A stretch of DNA of 55,668 bases from an uncultured Mollicutes bacterium (GCA_947652375.1 CANTCS010000006.1:1-55668); one strand, 5' to 3'; positions 37,869 through 47,083 are shown, numbered from the stretch's first letter. Notes: generated by a model not told the origin, from the letters alone. A program made the numbers and translations.

Positions 37869-38321
37869 ATGGAGTTAGAAAATTTTATTTTAGAAGAATA
37901 TGATCAAACCAATCCCTATCATAAAACAGTTATTGTTGAAATAAACAATGATAAATTTGGTGCTATTTATTTAGGCGATTTAGAATATCAAATAGAAAAT
38001 ATAAAAAGAAGAAAAGAAACAAAATTTGATTTAGCAAATAAAGCCTATATTGCTTTTTACAATTCTCTACCTATCGGTTATATCTCGATAACTCATAAAG
38101 AAGATTATGAAATTAGTTATGGAATTTGTCCAAAATTTCAGGGGTACCATTTAGGAGCTTTATTATTACAAGAATTTAGTGAAAAAGTATTTGAAGAATT
38201 TACAAAAATTGAAGAATTATCATTAATGATAAATAACACAAATACTAGTAGTAAAAAAACTGCTACTTTAGCAGGTTATGACAAGGTAAATTCTACTAAA
38301 TATATTCAAACTAGAAAATAG
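37869..38321 (+). CDS. GNAT-like acetyltransferase
   Basis: 150 aa. The segment ISYGICPKFQGYHLGALLLQEFSEKVF has the beta-4/alpha-3 pattern of GNAT enzymes (QGYHLG at the acetyl-CoA loop). NNTNTSSKKTATLAGYDKV matches the typical end (N-x-x-S-x-x-x-A-x-x-x-G-Y). It resembles RimJ/RimL-type acetyltransferases. Ribosome site AAAAGGA. It follows the DUF2130 gene by 29 bases, so it may share its transcript. Confidence 0.7.
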   Translation: MELENFILEEYDQTNPYHKTVIVEINNDKFGAIYLGDLEYQIENIKRRKETKFDLANKAYIAFYNSLPIGYISITHKEDYEISYGICPKFQGYHLGALLLQEFSEKVFEEFTKIEELSLMINNTNTSSKKTATLAGYDKVNSTKYIQTRK

Positions 38322-38356
38322 TTTTATTTATTAATATTTTGTTACAAATTCTTTTA

Positions 38357-38385
38357 TTGTTCTTGTTATTCTTTTATGATATAAT
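38357..38385 (+). promoter_or_regulatory. Promoter of the second LCP gene
   Basis: TTGTTC (38357-38362), 17 bases, TATAAT (38380-38385), 21 bases before the start codon. Confidence 0.75.
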
Positions 38386-38406
38386 CTGTATTGAAGAGGT
38401 GGCTAT

Positions 38407-39867
38407 ATGAAATCAAGCGAAAATAAGAAGAAATCTTTTAAAATGAGATTAAAGCATAAAGCATTAAGAAAAAGAAACATTTTTAGTATTTTAGGATTTG
38501 TTTTAACAATAGCATTAATTATATATATTTTTATGATGGATATTCTTCCATTTAAACTAAGCCTTATATTGTCAGGAATGATCCTAATTATTAATTTAAT
38601 TGGAATACTTTTAATAAATGTTCATAAAAAAATAGTTTTAAAAATAATTGGTGGGTTAATTTTATTTTTTTCAATAGTAAGTAGTGTAATCGGTATTTTT
38701 TATTTAAATACTACAAATAAATTTATTAATCAATCTTTTGTAAGTAAAGATTTATATACTAAAAATACCTATTATGTTGTTGCTAAAAAAAGTAAGAATT
38801 TAACCGAAGCTGATATCAGTGGTGTTATTGCAACATATAAAGAAACCGCTAATCTTTCCAAAGCATTAGAAAAATTAAATGCTAAACACACTGTAAAAGA
38901 ACAACAGTACGAAGATTTAGGAGCAATGTTCATATCTTTAAATAACGATTTCAATAATTTTATGTTTATTGAAAAAGCATCTTACGAAATAGTCTTTTCA
39001 ATTGATCCAACTTTAAGTAAAGATGATTATCAAATTCTTTATGAATTAGATGTTTTTACAAAGAAAAAAGCTAGTAAAAGTACTAATTCTAATAAATTTA
39101 ATATTTTTATTGGTGGAACTGATTTTGCTGGATTAATGGATTTTAATATGATCATTTCAGTAAATATGGATACGCATAAAGTTTTATTAACATCAATTCC
39201 AAGAGATTATTATATTGAAGTACCTGGAAAAGATGGACGTAAAGATAAATTAAGTTTTATGAATGCCTATGGTCCTAATGTAAATAAAGAGGCATTAGAA
39301 AAATTATTTAATATTACTATTGATTATAGTGTTACGATTAATACTACAAGTTTAATTACAGTAGTTGATTATTTAGGTGGTATAGAGTTTTGTAGTGATT
39401 ATGAATTTACAACAACTCATGCTTTAGTAAAAGATACTTACGTTGATGTCGGGAAAAAACTTCATATTATTAAAGGTTGTCAACATCTAGACGGTATAGA
39501 AACGCTTACTGTTGCTCGAGAAAGAAATGCTTTTGCAAAACGTGATAGAGTAAGACAAGAAAATTGTCAAAAAATATTATTAGCAATTTTTAAAGAAATG
39601 ATTAGTACAAACACTATTCTTCATTATAACGAAACATTGAATACTTTGGGTTCATTGTATGAGACAGATATTCCAAAAATTGTTATAACTAATTTTGCTA
39701 AAGATATTTTAAATAATGGTAATAAATGGCAGTTTAGTACTCAATCAGTAGATGGAGTAGATGACCATGATAAAGTTCATTTATCAAATATGATTGATTG
39801 GGTTATGTATCCAATTAATGAAACAGTTAATAAGGCTAGTGACCAGATAAAAGAGATCTTAAAATAA
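38407..39867 (+). CDS. LytR-CpsA-Psr (LCP) family protein
   Basis: 486-aa membrane-anchored LCP protein with three N-terminal helices (about residues 20-110) and an accessory region before the LCP core (about 230-420). The core has SIPRDYYIEV, KDKLSFMNAYG and RDRVRQENCQKIL. Where most LCPs have SRSDxxML it has AGLMDFNMI: the Asp is kept but the Arg is lost, which could weaken pyrophosphate binding. GAGG lies 8 bases before ATG. The gene at 13244-15133 has the same three-helix layout, so the pair are diverged paralogues. It lies 15 bases before a VanZ-like gene, probably one operon. Confidence 0.87.
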   Translation: MKSSENKKKSFKMRLKHKALRKRNIFSILGFVLTIALIIYIFMMDILPFKLSLILSGMILIINLIGILLINVHKKIVLKIIGGLILFFSIVSSVIGIFYLNTTNKFINQSFVSKDLYTKNTYYVVAKKSKNLTEADISGVIATYKETANLSKALEKLNAKHTVKEQQYEDLGAMFISLNNDFNNFMFIEKASYEIVFSIDPTLSKDDYQILYELDVFTKKKASKSTNSNKFNIFIGGTDFAGLMDFNMIISVNMDTHKVLLTSIPRDYYIEVPGKDGRKDKLSFMNAYGPNVNKEALEKLFNITIDYSVTINTTSLITVVDYLGGIEFCSDYEFTTTHALVKDTYVDVGKKLHIIKGCQHLDGIETLTVARERNAFAKRDRVRQENCQKILLAIFKEMISTNTILHYNETLNTLGSLYETDIPKIVITNFAKDILNNGNKWQFSTQSVDGVDDHDKVHLSNMIDWVMYPINETVNKASDQIKEILK

Positions 39868-39882
39868 CAAAAAGGTGATAAT

Positions 39883-40386
39883 ATGAAATGCAAATACAAA
39901 ATTTTTATTATTCTTTTATTTCTCTTAGCTTGGGGAGCATTAATTTTTTATGCATCCCATAAAACAAGTAGTGAAAGTAATATGACAAGTAAAAATATAA
40001 TAAAAACAAGTTTAAAGATTGCTATAGGAGTAACTAATAAATTTCATATAACAAAAATTAAACCTACAGAAAGTAATATAAATCAAATTGTAGAGGAGCT
40101 AAATTATCCTGTACGAAAACTAGCTCATGCTATGGAATATTTTATTTTAGCAATTATTTCCTATTTCCTTTTAAAAAAATTAGGTTTAAACAAAGTATTA
40201 TGTCTTATAATATCTCTCATCTTTTGTTTTTGTTTTTCGCTAAGCGATGAATATCATCAAACATTTATTGCTCAAAGAACAGGGCAGTTTACTGATTGTT
40301 TGATTGATACTTTAGGAGCAACCATTGGAACCTGTCTTACTTTTTTAATATCGAAAAATAATAATACTTATACTAATTCTAAATAG
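39883..40386 (+). CDS. VanZ-like membrane protein
   Basis: 167 aa with four hydrophobic helices. The VanZ-family signature is visible: RKLAHAMEYFILA, then SLSDEYHQTF, QRTGQFTDCLIDTLGATIG. The conserved His-Glu-Tyr and Ser-Asp-Glu-x-His-Gln are present. The family is tied to glycopeptide tolerance (VanZ) and other envelope functions, but most members, like this one, have no assigned role. AAGGTGATAAT lies before ATG; it follows the LCP gene by 15 bases. Confidence 0.8.
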   Translation: MKCKYKIFIILLFLLAWGALIFYASHKTSSESNMTSKNIIKTSLKIAIGVTNKFHITKIKPTESNINQIVEELNYPVRKLAHAMEYFILAIISYFLLKKLGLNKVLCLIISLIFCFCFSLSDEYHQTFIAQRTGQFTDCLIDTLGATIGTCLTFLISKNNNTYTNSK

Positions 40387-40490
40387 ATTTTATATATTCT
40401 AAAATATTTTCTAATTTTTATGTTAATTTTAAAAAAAGTAACAATTCAAAATAATCATAATTAATTTATGAGTCGCAAAATAATTTTAAG

Positions 40491-40519
40491 CACAAAGGGC
40501 CTTTTTAACTTTGTGTTTT
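40491..40519 (+). terminator. Terminator after the LCP-VanZ unit
   Basis: CACAAAG-11-CTTTGTG followed by TTTT. The gap 40387-40621 otherwise holds only this hairpin and the parE promoter. Confidence 0.6.
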
Positions 40520-40560
40520 CTTTATAAATAAAAGAACATGTAAAAAAGAGTAAAGTTACA

Positions 40561-40589
40561 TTGAAAAATAATATATCTTTGTTTATAAT
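40561..40589 (+). promoter_or_regulatory. Promoter of the parE-parC operon
   Basis: TTGAAA (40561-40566), 17 bases, TATAAT (40584-40589), 32 bases before ATG. Confidence 0.8.
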
Positions 40590-40621
40590 TATCTATAGTG
40601 AAATATTAGGAGTGATAAAAT

Positions 40622-42523
40622 ATGGCAAGTAAATATGATGCTACATCGATAAAAATACTAGAAGGATTAGAAGCTGTTCGTAAAAGACCTGGTATGTATA
40701 TTGGCTCAACTGATAAAAGGGGGCTTCACCATCTTATATGGGAAATTGTAGATAATTCAGTAGATGAAGCAATCAATGGATACGGTGACTATATTAAAAT
40801 CATTCTTCATAAAGATAAATCAGTAAGTATTGAAGACCATGGACGTGGTGTTCCAACAGGAATGCATGAATCTGGAAAGTCAACTCCGGAAGTTATTTTT
40901 ACAGTTCTTCATGCTGGAGGTAAATTTGAAAGTGATGGCTATAAAGTTTCTGGAGGACTTCATGGAGTAGGTTCTTCTGTTGTTAACGCATTATCTAAAT
41001 GGATGGAAGTGACAATTAAACGTGATAAAGAAGAAAGCTACATTCGTTTTGAAAATGGAGGACATGTTGTTCAACCTCTAAAAAAAATAGGTACTACAAA
41101 TAAGACAGGAACAATAGTACGTTTTATGCCTGATGATTCTATTTTTTCCACAATTAATTTTTCTTATACAACAGTTTGTGAAAGAATGCAGGAGAGTGCT
41201 TTTTTACTTAAGGGTATCACAATAGAAGTAGTAGATGAGGAAGATTTAAGAGAAGCTAAATTTCATTATGAAAGAGGAATTGAAGAATTTGTTGAAGATT
41301 TAAATAAAGGTAAAAATACTCTTCATAAGGTGTTATCAATAGAAGGTGTAAAAGATAAGATTGAAGTAGAAGTTTCTATGCAGTATACTGATACATATAA
41401 TGAAAATATTGTAAGCTTTGTAAATAACGTTAAAACAATAGATGGTGGTTCTCATGAGTCTGGTTTTAAAACAGCTTTAACAAGAGTATTTAATGATTAT
41501 GCTAAAACGAATGGTTTTGTAAAGGGAAAAGATAAGGCTTTTGAAGGCAGTGACGTTCGTGAAGGGTTAACTGCTGTTTTAAGTTTGAAAATTCCTGAGG
41601 GAATATTACAATTTGAAGGACAAACTAAAGGAAAACTTGGTACTCCTCAAGCAAAGTCAGCAGTTGAGAGTGTAGTTACTGAGAGAATTCGTGTTTTTTT
41701 AGAAGAAAATAAAGTAATTGCAACAGAAATATTAAATAAAAGTTTACGTAGTAAAATTGCAAGAGAAGCCGCAAGAAAAGCAAGGGAGGATGCTAGAAAA
41801 GGTACTAGTAAAAAGAGGGAAGAACGTTCTTTATCAGGTAAACTTGCTCCAGCTGGAAGTAAAGATAAAGATAAAAAAGAGTTGTTTTTAGTCGAGGGTG
41901 ATTCAGCAGGAGGTTCTGCTAAACAAGGAAGAGATAGAAAATATCAAGCAATTCTTCCATTACGTGGTAAAGTATTAAATACTGAAAAGACAAAAGAAGA
42001 AGATATTTTAAGAAACGAAGAAATTAATACGATGATTTATACGATTGGGGCAGGATATGGATCAAACTTTGATATAAAAGATTGTGAATACTCTAAAGTT
42101 ATTATCATGAGCGATGCTGATGAAGATGGAGGACATATTCAATGTTTATTATTAACTTTTTTCTATCGTTATATGAAACCTTTAATAGAAGATGGTAGAC
42201 TTTTTGTTGCACTACCACCACTTTTTAAAATTCAAAGTGGTAAGAATATAGATTATGCTTATACAGTAGATGAAATGAAAGAAAAGACTAAAGGAAAAAA
42301 ATGTGATATTCAAAGATATAAAGGACTTGGTGAAATGAATGCCGATCAACTTTGTGAGACTACCATGAAACCAGGAAGTAGAACTTTAATCAGAGTTAAT
42401 ATAGAAGATGCTCAACTGGCTGAAAAACGTGTTTCTGTTTTGATGGGAGATGAAGTTGCTCCAAGAAAAGAATGGATCGATGAAAATGTTGAGTTTACTT
42501 TAGAAGATAATTATGAGATATAG
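40622..42523 (+). CDS. parE: DNA topoisomerase IV subunit B
   Basis: 633-aa ATPase subunit of topoisomerase IV, which decatenates daughter chromosomes. The GHKL site is visible (EIVDNSVDEA, DHGRGVPTG, GGLHGVGSSVVNAL), followed by the transducer domain and the TOPRIM domain with the acidic EGDSAGGSAKQGRDR and SDADEDGGHI, and the C-terminal QRYKGLGEMN. The TRGLHH-type start (DKRGLHHLIWEIV) and FYRYMKPLIE favour ParE over GyrB. GGAGTGATAAAAT precedes ATG. A small unknown gene separates it from parC, and all three are spaced by under 10 bases. Confidence 0.92.
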   Translation: MASKYDATSIKILEGLEAVRKRPGMYIGSTDKRGLHHLIWEIVDNSVDEAINGYGDYIKIILHKDKSVSIEDHGRGVPTGMHESGKSTPEVIFTVLHAGGKFESDGYKVSGGLHGVGSSVVNALSKWMEVTIKRDKEESYIRFENGGHVVQPLKKIGTTNKTGTIVRFMPDDSIFSTINFSYTTVCERMQESAFLLKGITIEVVDEEDLREAKFHYERGIEEFVEDLNKGKNTLHKVLSIEGVKDKIEVEVSMQYTDTYNENIVSFVNNVKTIDGGSHESGFKTALTRVFNDYAKTNGFVKGKDKAFEGSDVREGLTAVLSLKIPEGILQFEGQTKGKLGTPQAKSAVESVVTERIRVFLEENKVIATEILNKSLRSKIAREAARKAREDARKGTSKKREERSLSGKLAPAGSKDKDKKELFLVEGDSAGGSAKQGRDRKYQAILPLRGKVLNTEKTKEEDILRNEEINTMIYTIGAGYGSNFDIKDCEYSKVIIMSDADEDGGHIQCLLLTFFYRYMKPLIEDGRLFVALPPLFKIQSGKNIDYAYTVDEMKEKTKGKKCDIQRYKGLGEMNADQLCETTMKPGSRTLIRVNIEDAQLAEKRVSVLMGDEVAPRKEWIDENVEFTLEDNYEI

Positions 42524-42531
42524 GAGAAAAA

Positions 42532-42990
42532 ATGAAAGATAATACATATATAATTCCCGCGATTGATTTTTATTTTGGGATACCAAATAATAATACAATA
42601 AGTGATATTATTTTAGAATTGAAATATGAAAAAGTAAAACTTGTTCCCTTTGAAAATGTTGACGGATTACTTATAGAAGATTTAGAACCTTACCTTTCAG
42701 AAAAGGGTTTTATAATAGTCGCAATTAATAAACTTAACTTTTATAAAGATGAAAATAAACAAGTAAGTAATAACATTCTTAATATAGTTGTTTTTAATAA
42801 AGAAGAATTTGATTCTCTTAAAGACAAAACAATTGATAAGATTGTAGAAGAAAAATATGAATCAATTTATAAAAAAGTTCCATTGAGAACTCGTCGTATT
42901 TTTAATAGTTTTTTTGAAAAATATCAAGATGGCGATTATAATAAGACAAAAGAAAGAGTTAAAAAACTAACAGAAAATAATAGAAAGTAG
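42532..42990 (+). CDS. Unknown small protein between parE and parC
   Basis: 152 aa, not recognised. It looks like a soluble alpha/beta protein: an N-terminal strand (YIIPAIDFYFGIP), a middle part with GLLIEDLEPYLSEKGFIIVAINKL, and a basic helical C-terminus (RTRRIFNSFFEKYQDGDYNKTKERVKKL). AGGAGA lies 4-5 bases before ATG, and only 8 bases lie on either side between the topoisomerase genes, so it must be co-expressed with them. No membrane segment. A role with topoisomerase IV is suggested by position alone. Confidence 0.7.
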   Translation: MKDNTYIIPAIDFYFGIPNNNTISDIILELKYEKVKLVPFENVDGLLIEDLEPYLSEKGFIIVAINKLNFYKDENKQVSNNILNIVVFNKEEFDSLKDKTIDKIVEEKYESIYKKVPLRTRRIFNSFFEKYQDGDYNKTKERVKKLTENNRK

Positions 42991-42997
42991 TGGTAAA

Positions 42998-45568
42998 ATG
43001 CCAAGAAAGAAAACTGAAACAGAAGAGGTAATTGAAAAGATTTTTGATTATACTTTAGAAGATATAATGGGTGAGAGATTTGGTAGTTATTCAAAATATA
43101 TAATTCAAGATCGTGCTATACCTGATGCTAGGGATGGTTTAAAACCAGTTCAAAGACGTATTTTGTACTCAATGCATAAAGAAAAAAACACATATGATAA
43201 GGGTTATCGAAAGAGTGCTAAAACAGTTGGAGATGTTATAGGTAATTATCATCCTCATGGTGATACATCTATATATGATGCAATGGTTAGAATGAGTCAG
43301 CATTGGAAAACTAGACTTCCATATATTGATATGCATGGAAATAACGGATCTATTGATGGCGATAGTCCCGCTGCTTATCGTTATACTGAAGCAAGACTTT
43401 CTAAAATTAGTAATGAAATGCTTCGTGATATTGATAAAGATACAATTGAGTTTGCCCCAAACTTTGATGATACTACAGTAGAACCAACTGTTTTACCTGC
43501 ACGTTTTCCAGCTCTTTTAGTATATGGTTCGCAAGGAATATCAGCAGGATATGCGACTAATATTCCACCTCATAATTTAACTGAGATAATTGAGGCAACA
43601 ATTCACAGAATAGATAATCCTAATTGTGGTTTAGATACTTTGATGAAATATGTTAAAGGACCTGATTTCCCAACAGGTGGTATTGTTGAAGGGTTAAATG
43701 GTATAAAGGATGCTTATACTACTGGACGTGGTAGAATAATAATTAAAAGTCGATATACTATTGAAAAAGAAAAATCATCTTTACAAATTGTTATTACAGA
43801 AATTCCTTTTGAAGTTAATAAAGCTTTAATGGTTAAAAAAATTGATGATATTAGACTAGATAAAAAAATTGAAGGAATAGTTGAAGTTAGAGATGAGTCT
43901 GCAGCTGATGTTAGAATTGTAATTGAATTAAAGAAAAATGCTAATGTTGACTTGATTATTAATTATTTACTTAAAAATACTGATATGCAGATAAGTTATA
44001 ATTTTAATGTTGTTTCTATTGTTAATCGACGTCCAAAATTACTTGGTTTAAAAGAAGCATTAGATGCTTTTATTAATCATCAAAAAGAAGTAGTAAAAAG
44101 AAGGACTGAGTTTGATTTAGCTCATGCTAAAGCTAGATTTCATATAGTAGAAGGGTTAATTAAATGTATATCAATTTTAGATGAAGTTATAAAAACTATA
44201 CGAGAGAGTAAAAATAAAAGCGATGCAAAAGAAAATTTAATTAAAAAATATGCGTTTAGTGAAGCTCAAGCAGAAGCTATTGTTACATTACAACTATATC
44301 GTTTAACTAATACTGATGTTGTTGCACTTGAAGAAGAAAAAGCTGGGCTTGAAAAAATTATTAATGGTTTAACAGCAATCCTTGGAAGTGAAGATGTTTT
44401 AAAATCTGTTATGAAAAAAGATTTACGTTCTGTTAGAGATAGTTATCCAACACCTCGACTTACTGACATTAAAGAAGAAATAACAGAAATAAAAATTGAT
44501 GAGACGGCAATGATACCTAAGGAAGATGTTGTTGTAATGGTTACCAAAGATGGCTACATTAAAAGAACTTCATTTAGGAGTTATACATCTTCTAATCCTG
44601 AAGATATAACGCTAAAAGAAAATGATTATATGATTGGCTTATATGAGATGAATACAACTGATACAATTTTAGTGTTTACATCAGGAGGAAATTACTTACA
44701 TATTCCAGTTCATATAATACCAGATTTAAAATGGAAAGATATGCCAAAACATGTAAGTAATGTAATTGAACTTCCCCCAGAAGATTTAATTATAGGAGCT
44801 ATTCCTGCATATGATTTTACTAGTAACAAAAATATTATTATTACTTCTAAAAATGGTATGATAAAAAGAAGTAAACTAAAAGATTTTAAATTACAAAGAT
44901 ATAATAAAGCATCTAGTTGTATGAAACTTAAGGATGATGATCAGGTAATAAGTGCGATGGTTGAAAATTATGAGGCTGTATTTTTAACAACAAATACAGG
45001 ATATGGTCTATGCTTTAAAACTGAAGAAATCCCATTAGTTGGTATAAAAGCAGCTGGTGTTAAAGCAATAAAATTAAAAGATGATTATCTTGTTTCTATA
45101 AATAATTTTTCTTATAATATTCATGAATATATATCAATTATTACAACAAAAGGAACAGGTAAGAGAGTTAGACTAGGAGAATTTGAACTATCAACACGTA
45201 CAAGAAGAGGTATTCAAGTTTTACGAGAAGTAAAATCAAATCCATATATAATTTTAAAAACGTTTATTGAAGATCCTAAAAATTATATAGGTATTAAAAA
45301 TACCGAAATTAAAAGCATTAAATTAACCGAGCTTCCAATTGCAGATAGATATTCAACTGGAACTCAAATAGTAAAACATGAAATAAATGATGCTTTTCAA
45401 ATTGTTACTTTAGTAAGAACTAATAAAGAACAACTTAAATCAGAAGAAAAAGCAAATTATGATGAACCTAAGATAATTAAAGTAATTGAAAACCCATCAA
45501 AAAAAGATAAAATATCACTACAAGAAATTGATGATAGATTGATGACAATAGATGATTTTATAAAATAG
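42998..45568 (+). CDS. parC: DNA topoisomerase IV subunit A
   Basis: 856-aa cleavage-religation subunit. Catalytic tyrosine Y129 lies in AAYRYTEARL. The quinolone-target region reads YHPHGDTSIYDAMVRMSQ (T90 and D94 at the usual contact positions, both natural residues in related enzymes). The C-terminal beta-pinwheel lacks the GyrA-box (QRRGGKG) that gyrases need for wrapping, which supports ParC. The ribosome site is weak (AGTGGTAAAATG), consistent with translation coupled to the preceding gene. A perfect terminator overlaps the stop. Confidence 0.92.
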   Translation: MPRKKTETEEVIEKIFDYTLEDIMGERFGSYSKYIIQDRAIPDARDGLKPVQRRILYSMHKEKNTYDKGYRKSAKTVGDVIGNYHPHGDTSIYDAMVRMSQHWKTRLPYIDMHGNNGSIDGDSPAAYRYTEARLSKISNEMLRDIDKDTIEFAPNFDDTTVEPTVLPARFPALLVYGSQGISAGYATNIPPHNLTEIIEATIHRIDNPNCGLDTLMKYVKGPDFPTGGIVEGLNGIKDAYTTGRGRIIIKSRYTIEKEKSSLQIVITEIPFEVNKALMVKKIDDIRLDKKIEGIVEVRDESAADVRIVIELKKNANVDLIINYLLKNTDMQISYNFNVVSIVNRRPKLLGLKEALDAFINHQKEVVKRRTEFDLAHAKARFHIVEGLIKCISILDEVIKTIRESKNKSDAKENLIKKYAFSEAQAEAIVTLQLYRLTNTDVVALEEEKAGLEKIINGLTAILGSEDVLKSVMKKDLRSVRDSYPTPRLTDIKEEITEIKIDETAMIPKEDVVVMVTKDGYIKRTSFRSYTSSNPEDITLKENDYMIGLYEMNTTDTILVFTSGGNYLHIPVHIIPDLKWKDMPKHVSNVIELPPEDLIIGAIPAYDFTSNKNIIITSKNGMIKRSKLKDFKLQRYNKASSCMKLKDDDQVISAMVENYEAVFLTTNTGYGLCFKTEEIPLVGIKAAGVKAIKLKDDYLVSINNFSYNIHEYISIITTKGTGKRVRLGEFELSTRTRRGIQVLREVKSNPYIILKTFIEDPKNYIGIKNTEIKSIKLTELPIADRYSTGTQIVKHEINDAFQIVTLVRTNKEQLKSEEKANYDEPKIIKVIENPSKKDKISLQEIDDRLMTIDDFIK

Positions 45569-45589
45569 AAGTAAAATACTTCTTTTTTT
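45567..45589 (+). terminator. Terminator of the parE-parC operon
   Basis: AGAAGTA-3-TACTTCT followed by TTTTTTT; the stem includes the parC stop codon. Confidence 0.75.
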
Positions 45590-45621
45590 ATTTTAGAAAC
45601 ATATAATTTATTGGTGATAAT

Positions 45622-45984
45622 ATGTCAAAGGATACATTTAAATCGTTTGCAAGACTGCATCCAGAACTTGCAACTACCGTATTAGACGGAAAAGCTTCAT
45701 GGCAACAACTTTATGAATTATTTGAAATATATGGTGAGAAAAACTCTATATGGAATAATTATATTCAAACAACATCAGCAATAAATAATGCTTCACAAAC
45801 AGCAACTTCTTCGGTAAGAGATGTTGTAAATACTTTTAAAAATTTAGATATGGAATCAGTGCAAAAAGGAATAACTAATATTCAAAAAACAATTGGACTT
45901 CTACAAGATATTGGACTTGGCTCAAAAACTCCTACTCCAAAAACTTACGAACCACGCCCTTTGTATAAGCATTTTGAGGATTAA
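45622..45984 (+). CDS. ylbD: YlbD-like protein
   Basis: 120 aa resembling the YlbD-like family, which in Bacillus is listed as a putative spore-coat protein. It has FKSFARLHPELATTVLDGKASWQQLYELFEIYGE, the family's helical N-terminal core, then an amphipathic helical stretch and a Pro-rich end. Order with YlbE-, YlbF- and RsmD-type genes matches Bacillus ylbDEF-H and strengthens the call. The stop overlaps the next start (TAATG). Its presence alone does not show that the organism sporulates. Confidence 0.7.
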   Translation: MSKDTFKSFARLHPELATTVLDGKASWQQLYELFEIYGEKNSIWNNYIQTTSAINNASQTATSSVRDVVNTFKNLDMESVQKGITNIQKTIGLLQDIGLGSKTPTPKTYEPRPLYKHFED

Positions 45985-46205
45985 TGCAAATTAATACTAT
46001 CAAAACAATAAAAACTAGTCCAATTATTTATAATTATCTAAGAGATGATTCAATTCATTATAAGTATCTTATTAGAGATCCAAGCCATTTAAAACAAATC
46101 GAAAATTTAGCAAAAGAAAAATATAAACTAAGAAGTGTTGATAAAATTGAAAAATTAAAAAATAATATTGACTTATTAAAAACATTTATGGATGTATTAA
46201 ATTAA
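45984..46205 (+). CDS. ylbE: YlbE-like protein
   Basis: 73-aa small protein of the YlbE-like family (role unknown). It has YNYLRDDSIHYKYLIRDPSHLKQIENLAKEKYKLR, in which the x-R-x-D/x-P-x-x-x-x-x-x-E pattern fits, then a short helical end. Starts one base inside the ylbD stop, so it is translationally coupled. Confidence 0.65.
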   Translation: MQINTIKTIKTSPIIYNYLRDDSIHYKYLIRDPSHLKQIENLAKEKYKLRSVDKIEKLKNNIDLLKTFMDVLN

Positions 46206-46227
46206 AAAAATATGTTAAAATTAATTT

Positions 46228-46512
46228 ATGAATAATTTAATAGAAAAAGTATATACTCTAAAAAATATTTTAAATTCGCAGGAAGAAATAAAAAAAATCC
46301 GAAGTCTTAATAAAGAAATACAGTTAGATAAAAAATTAATATCACAAATCAATAATTTTAAGACTTCCCAAGATGAAAATATCAAAAAACAAATAACTTC
46401 CAATGAACTTTTTAAAGAATATAAAAATCTGGAAACTGAGATTAATTTAATAATACTCGGAATAAATCAAAAATTAAAGGAAATAACAAACAAAGGTAAG
46501 TGTAATTTATGA
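46228..46512 (+). CDS. ylbF: YlbF-family protein
   Basis: 94-aa all-helical protein resembling the Com_YlbF family. In Bacillus, YlbF with YmcA and YaaT forms the Y-complex, which controls RNA processing by RNase Y and affects competence, biofilm and sporulation. No clear SD is visible before ATG 46228. It overlaps rsmD by four bases (ATGA). The context ylbD-ylbE-ylbF-rsmD supports the name; sequence similarity alone would be weak in such a helical protein. No ylbG-type gene lies before rsmD, unlike Bacillus. Confidence 0.65.
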   Translation: MNNLIEKVYTLKNILNSQEEIKKIRSLNKEIQLDKKLISQINNFKTSQDENIKKQITSNELFKEYKNLETEINLIILGINQKLKEITNKGKCNL

Positions 46513-47054
46513 AAATCATTAGTGGAAAATATAAAGGCCGAAAATTAGAAGGGCATAATATTGTAGGGACCAGACCTACTATGGACCGAGTAAAAGAAAG
46601 TCTTTTTGGAATAATTCAAAATCATCTTGAAGATAGTACTGTTTTAGATTTATTCTCTGGAAGTGGGAATTTAGGAATTGAAGCTTTAAGCGAAGGAGCA
46701 ACAGAAGCATTCTTAGTTGATAATAATCTAAAAGCTATTAATTCAATTAAAAATAATATAAAAAATATTAAAATTTCATCAGCAAATGTACTAAATATGG
46801 ATTACAAAAAAGCTTTAAAATATTTTTTTGAAGAAAAAATAATATTTGATTTAATCTTTTTAGATCCTCCATATCAAACAAATTATCTTGAGAACAGTCT
46901 TCAATTAATTGATGATTATAATCTTTTGAATAATGATGGTATTATAATATGTGAAAGTAATAATATTGATAAAATTGTTTATAGAAATAATTTTACTGCC
47001 ATAAAAAATAAAAAATACGGCGATAAATATATAGTTATACTAAAGAAAATATGA
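46509..47054 (+). CDS. rsmD: 16S rRNA (guanine-N2)-methyltransferase RsmD
   Basis: 181-aa SAM-dependent methyltransferase expected to methylate G966 of 16S rRNA during 30S assembly. It has the N-terminal MKIISGKYKGRKL, TRPTMDRVKESLF, the SAM-site VLDLFSGSGNLGIEALSEGA, and the catalytic motif DPPY (FLDPPYQ). Full length for the family. AAAGGTAAG lies upstream, within ylbF. In Bacillus the counterpart is ylbH, next to coaD; coaD is not seen here. Confidence 0.92.
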   Translation: MKIISGKYKGRKLEGHNIVGTRPTMDRVKESLFGIIQNHLEDSTVLDLFSGSGNLGIEALSEGATEAFLVDNNLKAINSIKNNIKNIKISSANVLNMDYKKALKYFFEEKIIFDLIFLDPPYQTNYLENSLQLIDDYNLLNNDGIIICESNNIDKIVYRNNFTAIKNKKYGDKYIVILKKI

Positions 47055-47083
47055 TAAAATGATTATAGAATAGATGGTGTGAT

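Noticed and set aside
43262..43320. Quinolone-resistance mutation in ParC (Thr and Asp at contact positions)
   Set aside because: Both residues occur naturally in wild-type enzymes of Gram-positives; no resistance can be claimed.
40622..45568. gyrB/gyrA instead of parE/parC
   Set aside because: The A subunit lacks a GyrA box, and the B subunit has ParE-type segments. SDADEDGGHI is within normal variation of the TOPRIM motif, so it was not treated as unusual.
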